Source: Oceanobacillus_B kapialis (lineage in GTDB: Bacteria > Bacillota > Bacilli > Bacillales > Amphibacillaceae). From it: a stretch of DNA of 64,000 nucleotides. The notes beneath the pieces are model-generated. The model worked only from the letters and a program-made list of their open reading frames with translations, searched no databases and was not told the DNA's origin. Positions 53,102 to 62,225 of the stretch are shown one piece after another. Position 1 is the stretch's first letter, and every line of letters starts with the position of its first letter. The stretch is taken from NCBI RefSeq assembly GCF_042685265.1, contig NZ_JBHUMX010000013.1. One strand, given 5' to 3'. The position numbers and the translations under genes are program-made.

Positions 53102-53196
53102 CAATTCTAGTTATCTAATAAGATTAATGTTAGTAATTAATCTTGAAGGTTTCTTTCTTATTATTACGGGGAAGGTAAATACTTTGTGACGTTTCC

Positions 53197-53225
53197 TTGA
53201 CATTCCTAATATAGACAATTAAAAT
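53197..53225 (+). promoter_or_regulatory. Sigma-A promoter of rny
   Basis: TTGACA, 17 bases, TAAAAT; about 115 bases before the rny start. Consensus -35. Confidence 0.7.
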
Positions 53226-53341
53226 TGAACATGTATAAATTTATAATTTATATTAAATGAATTATTGTTCTATTGCATTTGAAAACGGTACATGCCGACA
53301 ATAATGACTTGAAAAATTTAATAGCAATAGGAGGTGAAATT

Positions 53342-54907
53342 ATGGACAATCCTTTCTTTATAATCATCATCTCCATTTTGCTCCTAATCGTCGGTATTGT
53401 TGTTGGTTATCTGATTCGTAAATCTATTGCTGAAGCTAAGATTTCCAGTGCAGAAACCTTAGCAAAACAAATAGTAGATGAGGCACATCGAAATGCAGAT
53501 GCCGCTAAAAAAGAGGCACTTCTTGAAGCTAAGGATGAAAATCACAAGCTTCGTCAGCAGACAGAAGAAGAGTTGCGAGAACGTCGTTTAGATGTACAGA
53601 AGCAAGAAAATCGTCTGATGCAAAAAGAAGAAAATCTGGACAGAAAAAGTGATACATTAGACAAGCGTGAGCTCATGTTAGAGAAGAGAGAACAGTCACT
53701 AACAGAAAAACAACAACAAATTGAAGAAATGGAAAGCAAAGTGGAAGCTATGAAGCATGAGCAGCAAACAGAGCTTGAGCGCATTTCAGGATACACGACC
53801 GACCAGGCTAGACAGGTTATTTTAGAACGTATTGAGAAAGATGTTGCACACGATTCCGCGCTTATGATTAAAGAAGCTGAAAATCGTGCTAAAGAAGAAG
53901 CTGACAAGAAGGCGAAAAATATTCTTTCTCTTGCTCTTCAACGTTGTGCGGCCGATCACGTGGCGGAAACAACTGTTTCTGTCGTGAATCTTCCAAATGA
54001 TGAGATGAAAGGTCGTATTATTGGAAGAGAAGGACGTAACATTCGGACGTTGGAAACGTTAACCGGAATTGATCTAATTATTGATGATACACCGGAAGCG
54101 GTAATATTATCTGGGTTTGACCCAATTCGTCGTGAGACAGCCCGTTTAGCGCTTGAGAAACTCGTGCAAGATGGTAGAATACATCCAGCGAGAATCGAAG
54201 AAATGGTTGATAAGTCTAGACGCGAAGTAGACGAATATATAAGAGAGATCGGTGAGGAAACCACTTTTGAAGTGGGTGTGCATGGCCTCCATCCGGATCT
54301 TGTTAAAATTCTCGGTCGACTGAAATATCGGACAAGTTATGGACAAAACGTCCTTAAGCACTCAACAGAGGTAGCTTACCTATCTGGTTTGCTTGCTGCT
54401 GAATTAGGTGAGGATGAGACATTGGCTAGAAGAGCCGGATTACTACATGATATCGGGAAAGCTATCGATCATGAAGTAGAAGGAAGCCACGTTGAGATCG
54501 GAAAAGAACTAGCGATGAAGTATAAAGAACACGAAGTTGTCATTAACTCAATTGCCTCCCACCACGGAGACGAGGAGCCAACCTCTATTATTTCTGTGCT
54601 TGTTGCTGCTGCGGATGCACTATCTGCTGCTAGACCTGGTGCAAGAAGTGAGACACTTGAGAATTATATCAAGAGGCTGGAGAAGCTGGAGGAGATTTCC
54701 GAGTCATTTACAGGAGTCGAAAAATCCTTTGCAATCCAGGCAGGTAGAGAAATACGTATTATGGTGAAACCTGATGAAATTGATGATATTGAATCTGTTC
54801 GAATCGCTAGAGACATTCGAAAACGAATTGAAGGTGAACTTGATTATCCGGGACACATAAAAGTTACGGTAATTAGGGAAACGAGAGCAGTAGAGTATGC
54901 TAAATAG
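53342..54907 (+). CDS. rny: Ribonuclease Y
   Basis: A 521-residue membrane-bound endoribonuclease that starts much mRNA decay. One N-terminal membrane helix (5-24), a long Glu/Lys/Gln coiled coil (30-190), a KH domain (IIGREGRNIRTLETLTG, about 215-240) and an HD domain (LLHDIGKAIDHE). Start at the ATG at 53342 after AGGAGGTG; the TTG at 53273 would add 23 unrelated residues. Confidence 0.97.
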   Translation: MDNPFFIIIISILLLIVGIVVGYLIRKSIAEAKISSAETLAKQIVDEAHRNADAAKKEALLEAKDENHKLRQQTEEELRERRLDVQKQENRLMQKEENLDRKSDTLDKRELMLEKREQSLTEKQQQIEEMESKVEAMKHEQQTELERISGYTTDQARQVILERIEKDVAHDSALMIKEAENRAKEEADKKAKNILSLALQRCAADHVAETTVSVVNLPNDEMKGRIIGREGRNIRTLETLTGIDLIIDDTPEAVILSGFDPIRRETARLALEKLVQDGRIHPARIEEMVDKSRREVDEYIREIGEETTFEVGVHGLHPDLVKILGRLKYRTSYGQNVLKHSTEVAYLSGLLAAELGEDETLARRAGLLHDIGKAIDHEVEGSHVEIGKELAMKYKEHEVVINSIASHHGDEEPTSIISVLVAAADALSAARPGARSETLENYIKRLEKLEEISESFTGVEKSFAIQAGREIRIMVKPDEIDDIESVRIARDIRKRIEGELDYPGHIKVTVIRETRAVEYAK

Positions 54908-54919
54908 CAAATTGATTAC

Positions 54920-54947
54920 AAAAAAGCGGTCATAAGACCGCTTTTTT
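54920..54947 (+). terminator. Terminator after rny
   Basis: AAAAAAGCGGTC/GACCGCTTTTTT stem with an ATAA loop. Confidence 0.93.
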
Positions 54948-55073
54948 ATATTGATCCAAAAGAGTAAAAAGGATAGTATTCATAGCGGCAGCTTTTAGGC
55001 TAGCTGTTTTTTTGACAAGCGAATTTATATGTGAAAAACTAAAGATATCTAATAGAGATAGGATGAAGGATTT

Positions 55074-55871
55074 ATGAAAATACTTTTTATTGGCGATGTA
55101 GTAGGTTCTCCGGGGAGAGATATGGTTCAGGAGTATTTACCAAAATTAAAAGAGAAATATCGACCAGCAATGACTATTGTTAACGGAGAAAATGCTGCTT
55201 CTGGTAAAGGTATTACAGAGAAAATTTATAAACAGTTTTTAGAATGGGGAACCAATGTGGTTACAATGGGGAACCATACATGGGATAAAAAAGAAATCTT
55301 TGAATTTATCGATGATGCTAAATATATGATTCGTCCTGCAAATTTCCCTGAGAATAATCCGGGGAAAGGGATTGTATACGTGAATATAAATGGGATAGAA
55401 GTGGCCGTTATTAATATGCAGGGGCGGACCTTTCTGCCAGTAATAGATGATCCATTTCATAAGATGGATTCGCTTATTGAAGAAGCCAAACAGCGTACGA
55501 ATATTATATTTGTTGATTTTCATGGCGAAGCAACTAGTGAAAAACAAGCTATGGGCTGGTATGTGGACGGGAGGGTCAGTGCTATAGTAGGAACTCATAC
55601 CCATACGCAAACTGCAGATGAACGCATTCTCCCAGGTGGAACAGCATACATTTCGGACGTTGGAATGACTGGCCCCTACGACGGAATACTTGGTGTGAAT
55701 AGAGAGGCAGTAATAAAAAGGTTTCTAACATCCATGCCAGTACGTTTCGAAATTACAAAAGAGGGAAGAACACAATTAAACGGGTTAGTTGTGACAATTG
55801 ATAATAGCAGTGGAAAAGCTACCAAAGTAGAAAGGATCATGATCAACGAAGATCACCCGTTTTTTGGGTAG
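55074..55871 (+). CDS. ymdB: YmdB family metallophosphoesterase
   Basis: A 265-residue calcineurin-like phosphodiesterase. Motifs in order: GDVVGSPGRD, NGENAASGKGI, GNHTWDKKE, DFHGEATSEKQA and GTHTHTQTAD, supplying the two-metal site. B. subtilis YmdB influences biofilm and nanotube formation and hydrolyses cyclic nucleotides in vitro. An AGGATGAAGG region precedes the ATG. Adjacent to spoVS. Confidence 0.95.
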   Translation: MKILFIGDVVGSPGRDMVQEYLPKLKEKYRPAMTIVNGENAASGKGITEKIYKQFLEWGTNVVTMGNHTWDKKEIFEFIDDAKYMIRPANFPENNPGKGIVYVNINGIEVAVINMQGRTFLPVIDDPFHKMDSLIEEAKQRTNIIFVDFHGEATSEKQAMGWYVDGRVSAIVGTHTHTQTADERILPGGTAYISDVGMTGPYDGILGVNREAVIKRFLTSMPVRFEITKEGRTQLNGLVVTIDNSSGKATKVERIMINEDHPFFG

Positions 55872-55975
55872 GCGATAGAACTCTTTCGAATTTTTCCTTC
55901 ATACTGTAATAAGCTAACATCTCCAAGAATATAGTAGCAATAGAACTACAATAGCAAATAAAGGAGGTACTAGTA

Positions 55976-56236
55976 ATGGAAGTATTAAAAGTTTCAGCTA
56001 AATCAAGTCCAAACTCAGTAGCAGGCGCACTTGCAAATGTCCTAAGAGAACGTGGCTCAGCGGAAATTCAAGCAATTGGTGCAGGCGCACTAAACCAAGC
56101 GGTGAAAGCTGTAGCTATTGCGAGAGGGTTTGTAGCACCTAGTGGCGTTGACTTAATATGTATTCCAGCGTTTACAGATATTATGATTGATAATGAAGAG
56201 AGAACAGCCATTAAGCTTATTGTAGAGCCGAGATAA
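55976..56236 (+). CDS. spoVS: Stage V sporulation protein S
   Basis: An 86-residue Alba-like SpoVS, normal length, highly conserved: EVLKVSAKSSPNSVAGALANVLRE opens the protein. It is needed for normal spore coat assembly and septation in B. subtilis. AAAGGAGGTAC precedes the ATG. A weak sigma-H-like AGG...GAAT pattern at the ymdB end (about 55867-55890) is possible but spacing is poor. Confidence 0.97.
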   Translation: MEVLKVSAKSSPNSVAGALANVLRERGSAEIQAIGAGALNQAVKAVAIARGFVAPSGVDLICIPAFTDIMIDNEERTAIKLIVEPR

Positions 56237-56253
56237 AAGAATAAAAAATTCTT

Positions 56254-56278
56254 ACCTCCCACCTAGGGAGGTTTTTAT
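56254..56278 (+). terminator. Terminator after spoVS
   Basis: ACCTCCC/GGGAGGT stem, five-base loop, TTTTTATT. Confidence 0.88.
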
Positions 56279-56299
56279 TACTGGTAGAAAATGACAAAG

Positions 56300-56356
56300 C
56301 TGACCGAATCTTGCAGTTGATCACTTGGGTCTTACTGACAGTTCTGGCGGAATAAA
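56300..56356 (+). repeat. Dispersed repeat, copy B (decayed fragment, + orientation)
   Basis: GACCGAATC, GCAGTTGATC, GGGTCTTACTGACAGTT and GGCGGAATAAA align in order to the second half of copy A (from CGAATCGG to GTGGGATAAAG), with a deletion and several changes. Hairpin 1 is missing. Confidence 0.6.
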
Positions 56357-56510
56357 TAGGAGACAGGGACAATATAATCTGCGCTATTGTCCGCTTAGCT
56401 TCAAACATACGAGACTAGGCGACTTCACAAATCATCCTTACTTAAGACATCATCAATTCTTTCCAGTCACTACGTTTTTAAATGGCACTCTATGCTTTTA
56501 TTGAATAATA

Positions 56511-56539
56511 TTGTATATTTTGCTTTTTGCATTTATACT
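56511..56539 (+). promoter_or_regulatory. Sigma-A promoter of miaB
   Basis: TTGTAT, 17 bases, TATACT; about 55 bases before the start codon. Confidence 0.62.
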
Positions 56540-56593
56540 GTAATAATGTATAGGTATAGTTTGAATGGGTAGTACATGAAAGGAGTCTTTTAC

Positions 56594-58162
56594 ATGAATG
56601 AGCAGCAACGTAAAGAACAGGCACAAATTAAACAGGTAGATGCCGCGGACAGAAAATCCGGTCAGGAAAAGCCTTTGAGTGAAAAAACAAGTGCTGATTT
56701 TGCAAAGTACTTTGAAACGACTTATGAACCGCCTAACTTAAATAAAGCAAGAAAACGTGGCAGGGATAAGGTGAACGTCCACTATGATTTTGCTATCCCA
56801 GAAGATATGGAGCGTATCGGTGAAGGGAAGAAATTTTTAATTCGTACATATGGCTGTCAGATGAATGAGCATGACACGGAAGTGATGGCTGGTATTTTAA
56901 CGGAAATGGGATATGAATCAACTTCTGATACAAATGAAGCAGACATTATTCTCTTAAATACTTGTGCCATCCGAGAAAATGCTGAAAACAAGGTTTTTGG
57001 TGAAATTGGCCATTTGAAGCCTTTGAAACTAGAAAAGCCTGATTTAATCTTAGGTGTTTGCGGTTGCATGTCCCAAGAAGAATCTGTAGTAAACCGCATT
57101 CTAAAAAAACATCAGCATGTAGATCTTATTTTTGGTACACATAATATCCATCGCTTACCACATCTTGTAAAAGAGGCGATGTTTGGTAAAGAAAAAATTG
57201 TTGAGGTATGGTCTAAAGAAGGTGACGTAATAGAAAATCTTCCGAAAGCAAGAAAAGGGAAGATTAAGGCATGGGTTAATATTATGTACGGCTGTGATAA
57301 ATTCTGTACTTATTGCATTGTTCCTATGACGCGTGGGAAGGAAAGAAGCAGAAGACCTGAGGATATTGTTCAGGAGGTTCGTCATCTTGCTGCCCAAGGA
57401 TACCAGGAAGTAACGTTGTTAGGACAAAACGTTAACGCATACGGGAAAGACTTTGATGACATCACATACGGTTTAGGTGACTTAATGAATGATATTCACA
57501 AGATCGATATTCCTCGTGTTCGCTTTACGACTTCCCATCCAAGGGATTTCGATGATCGTTTAATTGAAGTATTAGCCAAGGGCGGAAATTTACTTGACCA
57601 CATCCACTTACCAGTCCAATCCGGCAGCAGTGAAATATTGAAAAAAATGAACCGTAAATATACGAGAGAAGAATACCTTGAGCTCGTAAGAAAAATTCGG
57701 GAAGCAATGCCTAACGCGACATTAACGACAGATATCATCGTTGGTTTTCCTAATGAGACAGAAGAACAATTCGAAGAGACGATGACGTTAGTCGAAGAAG
57801 TAGGGTTTGAGGCTGCTTATACCTTTATTTATTCACCTCGTGAAGGGACTCCTGCTGCAAGGAAAAAAGATGATGTGCCAGAAGAAGTGAAAAAGAAACG
57901 GCTTTATCGTTTAAATGAACTTGTAAATAAGCAATCCGCTGAATCGATGAAAACCTATCAATACCAAAAGGTAAAAGTGCTTGTCGAAGGAGAAAGTAAA
58001 AAAGATCCTGACGTATTAGCAGGATATACAGAAAAGAATAAGCTAGTTAACTTTAAAGGACCTAAGTCCGCGATTGGTAGTATTGTAGAAGTTGAAATAA
58101 CAGAAGCCAAAACATGGTCTTTAAATGGTGTAATGGTGGAAAACACAGTTGAGGTGAATTAA
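56594..58162 (+). CDS. miaB: tRNA-2-methylthio-N6-dimethylallyladenosine synthase
   Basis: A 522-residue radical-SAM methylthiotransferase acting on i6A37 of tRNA. UPF0004 domain (about 75-190; RTYGCQMNEHD, LNTCAIREN, GCMSQEE), radical-SAM cluster CDKFCTYC (about 233), and a C-terminal TRAM domain. The first 65 residues are charged and less conserved. ATG at 56594 follows AAAGGAG; the ATG at 56576 is earlier than that site. ymcA starts one base after. Confidence 0.97.
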   Translation: MNEQQRKEQAQIKQVDAADRKSGQEKPLSEKTSADFAKYFETTYEPPNLNKARKRGRDKVNVHYDFAIPEDMERIGEGKKFLIRTYGCQMNEHDTEVMAGILTEMGYESTSDTNEADIILLNTCAIRENAENKVFGEIGHLKPLKLEKPDLILGVCGCMSQEESVVNRILKKHQHVDLIFGTHNIHRLPHLVKEAMFGKEKIVEVWSKEGDVIENLPKARKGKIKAWVNIMYGCDKFCTYCIVPMTRGKERSRRPEDIVQEVRHLAAQGYQEVTLLGQNVNAYGKDFDDITYGLGDLMNDIHKIDIPRVRFTTSHPRDFDDRLIEVLAKGGNLLDHIHLPVQSGSSEILKKMNRKYTREEYLELVRKIREAMPNATLTTDIIVGFPNETEEQFEETMTLVEEVGFEAAYTFIYSPREGTPAARKKDDVPEEVKKKRLYRLNELVNKQSAESMKTYQYQKVKVLVEGESKKDPDVLAGYTEKNKLVNFKGPKSAIGSIVEVEITEAKTWSLNGVMVENTVEVN

Positions 58163-58163
58163 T

Positions 58164-58592
58164 ATGGCAGAATATACACGCTCTCAAGTATTGGATGAAG
58201 CAAAAAAACTTGCTGCAATGCTTGCAAATACAGAAGAGATTGATCGCTTTAAACAAGTAGAGGCAAAAATTAACCAAAACCAGAAAGTACAGAAATTAAT
58301 AACGAAAATTAAAGCCTTGCAGAAGCAGGCAGTTAATTTCCAAGCATATGAAAAGAAAGAAGCTTTAAAACGCATTGAAGAAGAAATTGACCGTTTGCAA
58401 AATGAGATTGACGAAATTCCAGTTGTACAAGAATTTAAGGAAACGCAAATAGTGGTGAATGATGTACTACAGCTCGTATCCGGTACAATTGCCAGAGAGG
58501 TTACGAACAATGTTATTGAATCAACTGGTGGAGATCTATTAGCAGGAGAAACAGGTTCAAAAATAAAAAAGAATACAGGATGTAGTAACTAA
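58164..58592 (+). CDS. ymcA: RicA/YmcA, master-regulator complex subunit
   Basis: A 142-residue helical YlbF/YmcA family protein. YSRSQVLDEAKKLA-like N terminus and a long heptad-rich middle are seen. With YlbF and YaaT it forms a complex needed for sporulation, competence and RNase Y-dependent mRNA maturation in B. subtilis; rny is in the same window. A cysteine near the C terminus (TGCSN) may contribute to the iron-sulfur cluster reported for the complex. Confidence 0.94.
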   Translation: MAEYTRSQVLDEAKKLAAMLANTEEIDRFKQVEAKINQNQKVQKLITKIKALQKQAVNFQAYEKKEALKRIEEEIDRLQNEIDEIPVVQEFKETQIVVNDVLQLVSGTIAREVTNNVIESTGGDLLAGETGSKIKKNTGCSN

Positions 58593-58601
58593 GTTAAATT
58601 T

Positions 58602-58632
58602 GGAAGCGGCTTTTCTGCTTCCTCTTTTTTTT
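58602..58632 (+). terminator. Terminator after ymcA
   Basis: GGAAGC/GCTTCC stem, nine-base loop, then CTTTTTTTT. The T run adjoins copy C of the repeat. Confidence 0.85.
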
Positions 58633-58748
58633 ATCCCTCCATAACTGGCAGTAAAACCCCGCGATCAACTACCAGTTAGTCCGACTCGTTCAACTAACAT
58701 GTGGTGTTGAATAAGAGAAACCTCCACCACATGAAATTTCACTTTATC
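58630..58748 (-). repeat. Dispersed two-hairpin repeat, copy C (inverted)
   Basis: Read on the - strand it follows copy A end to end: GATAAAGTGAAATTTCAT, then CATGTGGTGG/CACCACATG hairpin 1 arms (58698-58733), GTTGAACGAGTCGGAC, hairpin 2 ACTGGTAGT/ACTGCCAGT (58644-58676), then GGAGGGATAAA. 119 bases, with a shorter hairpin-1 loop than copy A. Confidence 0.85.
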
Positions 58749-58811
58749 TATTTATAATGCAGTTAACCGGCTTTAAAAGGGGACTTTTCCTTTTTTCATA
58801 AATCGTTATGC

Positions 58812-58839
58812 ACTTTAGGTATTTGTCTTGCATAAAATG
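58812..58839 (+). promoter_or_regulatory. Candidate sporulation promoter of cotE
   Basis: AC, 17 bases, CATAAAATG. The -10 fits sigma K except its last base and also resembles a sigma E -10 (CATAAAAT); the -35 does not decide. cotE uses sigma E and sigma K promoters in B. subtilis. Confidence 0.4.
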
Positions 58840-58869
58840 ACTATGAAAAAAGAGGAGGTAAAAGTAATT

Positions 58870-59433
58870 ATGACTTTTCTTGAAAAAGACTATAGAGAAA
58901 TCATTACGAAAGCGGTTTGTGGAAAAGGAAAAAAGTTCACGCAAGCTTCTCATTCCATTACACCATCTCATAGACCATCAAGCATTCTAGGGTGCTGGGT
59001 GATCAATCATTTATACAATGCCAAGAAAAAATCTGAAGACACTGTAGAAATCAATGGAAGCTATGATATCAACGTATGGTATTCCTTTAATGATAATACA
59101 AAAACAGAGGTCGTAACAGAAAGGGTAACCTATACTGACATTATCCCACTTTCTGTTAAGGACGATAAATGTATAAATGATGAATTTGATGTAATTGCAA
59201 GGGTTACACAGCAACCAAATTGCCTGGAATGCAAGATTGCAAGCAAAGGACACAAAATTGTCGTCGAGATTGAAAGAGAATTTGTTGTTCAAATTATCGG
59301 AGAAACAAAGATTGCTGTCCGTGTAGATCCTAGTTCAAACAACTTTGAAGATGATGAAGATGATTGGGATTACGAACTGACGGATGATGAATTGGAGCAA
59401 GTGGAACCAGACTTTCTTCACCATAAAGACTAA
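58870..59433 (+). CDS. cotE: Outer spore coat morphogenetic protein CotE
   Basis: A 187-residue CotE that organises the outer coat. YREIITKAVCGKGKKFTQ, PSSILGCWVINH, GSYDINVWYSFNDNTKTEVV and QQPNCLEC match the family throughout, followed by an acidic C-terminal tail. The ATG at 58870 with AGAGGAGGT ahead gives the usual N terminus; the TTG at 58828 would add 14 residues. Confidence 0.96.
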   Translation: MTFLEKDYREIITKAVCGKGKKFTQASHSITPSHRPSSILGCWVINHLYNAKKKSEDTVEINGSYDINVWYSFNDNTKTEVVTERVTYTDIIPLSVKDDKCINDEFDVIARVTQQPNCLECKIASKGHKIVVEIEREFVVQIIGETKIAVRVDPSSNNFEDDEDDWDYELTDDELEQVEPDFLHHKD

Positions 59434-59438
59434 TGAAG

Positions 59439-59471
59439 ATTACGAGGGATAGCTTCTCTCGTAATTTTTTT
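59439..59471 (+). terminator. Terminator after cotE
   Basis: ATTACGAG/CTCGTAAT stem with an imperfect inner part and eight T. Confidence 0.85.
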
Positions 59472-59563
59472 TGTGTTTAAAAGTCGCTATTGAGTATGAA
59501 AAGCAATGAATTTCTAATCGCTCACAAGTATCGATTGGAAATTCGTATCCATGAGGGCAAGTA

Positions 59564-59572
59564 TGCTATAAT
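59564..59572 (+). promoter_or_regulatory. Extended -10 promoter of mutS
   Basis: TGCTATAAT, extended -10, 37 bases before the mutS start; no good -35. Confidence 0.5.
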
Positions 59573-59608
59573 ACCGATAGTATTAGGATAGGTTTTGGAG
59601 GATGAAAC

Positions 59609-62206
59609 ATGGCAAAATATACACCCATGATGGAACAATATTTACAAATAAAAGCAGATTATAAAGATGCCTTTCTATTTTTTCGGTTAGGTGATTTTTA
59701 TGAGATGTTTTTTAATGATGCAATAGAAGCAGCTAGAGAGCTGGAAATAACGTTAACCAAAAGGGATTCGAGTCAAGAGAATCCGATTCCCATGTGCGGA
59801 GTTCCTTACCATGCTGCAGCTAATTATATTAAAATACTTGTTGAAAAAGGCTATAAAGTAGCGATATGTGAACAAGTGGAAGATCCTAAGACGGCTAAGG
59901 GTGTAGTGAAACGAGAAGTGGTGCAGCTTATCACACCAGGAACCGTCATGGAAAGTACTATGCTCACAGAGGGAGAAAACAATTATATTGCAAGTCTATC
60001 TCATTTTGAGGATGGGTCGTACGTAATAGCATACAACGATTTATCTACTGGTGAAAACAGACTCGCTCTAATAGAAGAGGGTTTTGAGGCAGTTATTCAT
60101 GAATTTTATAACCAGCCTATTAGAGAAATAGTCATTTCCTCGACATTGCCTGAGGATTTGCAATGTCAATTGCGCTCAAGGCTCCAGGTGACGTTATCAT
60201 ATCAAGACGAAGTGAAATTCAGTGCGGAGTATCGGGATCTTAGTGAGAACCTTAACGACGAACGTTTCATGACAGCTTTCAGCAGACTTCTTAACTATGT
60301 GCAAGATACACAAAAACGTTCTCTTGATCATTTACAACAAGCGCAAATTATTAACCGAAAGAATTACCTTTCTTTAGACATGTATTCTAAACGGAATTTA
60401 GAGTTAACAGAAACGATCATGAAGAAAGGAAAGCAAGGGAGTTTGCTTTGGGTATTAGATAAAACAGTGACAGCAATGGGTTCACGTATGCTCAAGAAAT
60501 GGCTCGAAAGGCCTTTATTACATAAGGACAAAATCGAGGAACGATTGGAAGCAGTTGCTGCTTTTTACGAGCATTTTCTAGAAAGAGATACTTTAAGAGA
60601 AACATTGAAATCTGTTTATGACTTAGAACGGCTTGCGGGTAGAATTGCATTCGGTAATGTCAATGCAAGAGATCTTCAGCAATTAAAGCAGTCTTTAGAA
60701 AGAATACCTGCTATTAAGGACACCCTGTCACAGATTAACCAAAGCGAGGTTATGAATCTAGCAAAGGATCTACAATATCCTGAGCATTTAGTAGCCTTAT
60801 TGAATGAAAGCTTGGTAGATGATCCACCAATATCGATAAAAGAAGGCTCTATTATTAAAGATGGCTATCATGATCAGCTTGATACTTATCGTGATGCCTC
60901 AAGAAATGGTAAGCAGTGGATAGCTGAGCTTGAACAGAAAGAGAAACAGGAAACCAACATAAAGTCGTTGAAAATAGGCTATAACCGTGTATTTGGTTAC
61001 TATATTGAGGTTACTAGAGCGAATCTACACTTATTACCGGAGAATCGATATGAGCGTAAACAGACACTAACGAATGCGGAAAGGTTTATTACCCCAGAAT
61101 TAAAAGAAAAGGAGCAACTCATATTAGAAGCGGAAGAAAAAAGTGTTGATCTAGAATACCAGCTCTTTTTACAAATCCGTGAAAAAATTAAACAGCATAT
61201 TCCAGAGATACAGTATTTGGCTGATATCGTTAGTAGAATTGATGTGTTGCAGACATTTGCTACTGTTAGTGAAATGAATAACTATAATCGCCCTAGCTTC
61301 CATTCAGAAAAGCTGGAAATTAAAAAGGGGCGTCACCCTGTAGTCGAACAAGTCATGCAGGATGGAAACTTTGTACCAAATGATGTGACACTTGACGCAG
61401 AGAAAAATATGTTGCTTATCACTGGGCCAAATATGTCAGGGAAGAGCACTTATATGCGCCAGCTCGCCCTCACTGTTATTATGGGGCAAATCGGTTGCTT
61501 TGTTCCATGTGATGAAGCAGAGTTGCTAGTATTTGATCAAATATTTACACGAATTGGCGCAGCGGATGACCTTGTATCCGGCCAAAGTACGTTTATGGTA
61601 GAAATGCTTGAAGCGAACCATGCGATCTCACATGCCACTGATAGGAGCTTAATATTACTGGACGAAATTGGTCGCGGGACTAGCACATATGATGGCATGG
61701 CATTAGCTCAGGCAATCGTAGAGTATATTCATAATAATATTCATGCTAAAACGTTATTTTCCACACATTATCATGAACTTACCTCATTAGAAAATTCTCT
61801 GGAGCGCTTGAAAAATATTCATGTGCGCGCAGAAGAACATGAGGGAAGTGTTGTTTTTCTACACCAAATAAAGGATGGTGCGGCAGATGAAAGCTATGGC
61901 ATTCATGTTGCAAAGCTTGCCAACTTGCCAGAAGCCTTAATAAAACGAGCTAATGTTATCCTTCAACAGCTTGAGGGGGAAGAAAAAGAAACAGCAAAGA
62001 CTAATAAACGAGACGAAGCTTCCTCTGATCAGTTGTCATTCTTTGTGGAGGAAAATCCTGCTCCGTCAAAAGATGATCGTGTAGGTTCTCAAGCAGACGG
62101 AAAGCTGGTAAACCAGTTAAAAGAACTAGACTTATTTGATATGACGCCAATGGACGCGATGAATACCTTGTATCAATTGCAAAAACAAGCAAAGCAAAAA
62201 GTGTGA
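59609..62206 (+). CDS. mutS: DNA mismatch repair protein MutS
   Basis: An 865-residue MutS that recognises mismatches and recruits MutL. Mismatch-binding N domain with FRLGDFYEMFFNDA (Phe and Glu wedge), connector, lever and clamp domains, then the ATPase with Walker A GPNMSGKSTYMRQ and LLDEIGRGTSTYDG. The C-terminal tail may carry a clamp-binding QLSFF near DQLSFFVEE. GGAGGATG precedes the ATG. mutL follows in 20 bases. Confidence 0.98.
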   Translation: MAKYTPMMEQYLQIKADYKDAFLFFRLGDFYEMFFNDAIEAARELEITLTKRDSSQENPIPMCGVPYHAAANYIKILVEKGYKVAICEQVEDPKTAKGVVKREVVQLITPGTVMESTMLTEGENNYIASLSHFEDGSYVIAYNDLSTGENRLALIEEGFEAVIHEFYNQPIREIVISSTLPEDLQCQLRSRLQVTLSYQDEVKFSAEYRDLSENLNDERFMTAFSRLLNYVQDTQKRSLDHLQQAQIINRKNYLSLDMYSKRNLELTETIMKKGKQGSLLWVLDKTVTAMGSRMLKKWLERPLLHKDKIEERLEAVAAFYEHFLERDTLRETLKSVYDLERLAGRIAFGNVNARDLQQLKQSLERIPAIKDTLSQINQSEVMNLAKDLQYPEHLVALLNESLVDDPPISIKEGSIIKDGYHDQLDTYRDASRNGKQWIAELEQKEKQETNIKSLKIGYNRVFGYYIEVTRANLHLLPENRYERKQTLTNAERFITPELKEKEQLILEAEEKSVDLEYQLFLQIREKIKQHIPEIQYLADIVSRIDVLQTFATVSEMNNYNRPSFHSEKLEIKKGRHPVVEQVMQDGNFVPNDVTLDAEKNMLLITGPNMSGKSTYMRQLALTVIMGQIGCFVPCDEAELLVFDQIFTRIGAADDLVSGQSTFMVEMLEANHAISHATDRSLILLDEIGRGTSTYDGMALAQAIVEYIHNNIHAKTLFSTHYHELTSLENSLERLKNIHVRAEEHEGSVVFLHQIKDGAADESYGIHVAKLANLPEALIKRANVILQQLEGEEKETAKTNKRDEASSDQLSFFVEENPAPSKDDRVGSQADGKLVNQLKELDLFDMTPMDAMNTLYQLQKQAKQKV

Positions 62207-62225
62207 ATGAGAAAGGGATGTTAGT

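Larger units (their letters stand above)
52806..53341 (+). other. Gene-free stretch between recA and rny
   Basis: About 536 bases without a gene: the recA terminator (52864-52904), full copy A of the dispersed repeat (52966-53101), a hairpin AAGATTAAT/ATTAATCTT (about 53117-53141) and a strong sigma-A promoter (53197-53225). In B. subtilis pbpX lies here; there is no trace of it. Confidence 0.7.
56237..56593 (+). other. Gene-free stretch between spoVS and miaB
   Basis: About 357 bases: spoVS terminator, decayed copy B of the dispersed repeat (56300-56356), and a promoter at 56511-56539. In B. subtilis tdh and kbl lie here; they are absent. Confidence 0.65.

Noticed and set aside
53278..53292. 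cre-like TTGAAAACGGTACAT upstream of rny
   Set aside because: One mismatch to the loose cre pattern but asymmetric, and downstream of the rny promoter; too weak to list as a feature.
55866..55895. Sigma-H promoter for spoVS
   Set aside because: AGG and GAAT elements are present but spacing and flanking bases do not fit well enough to call.
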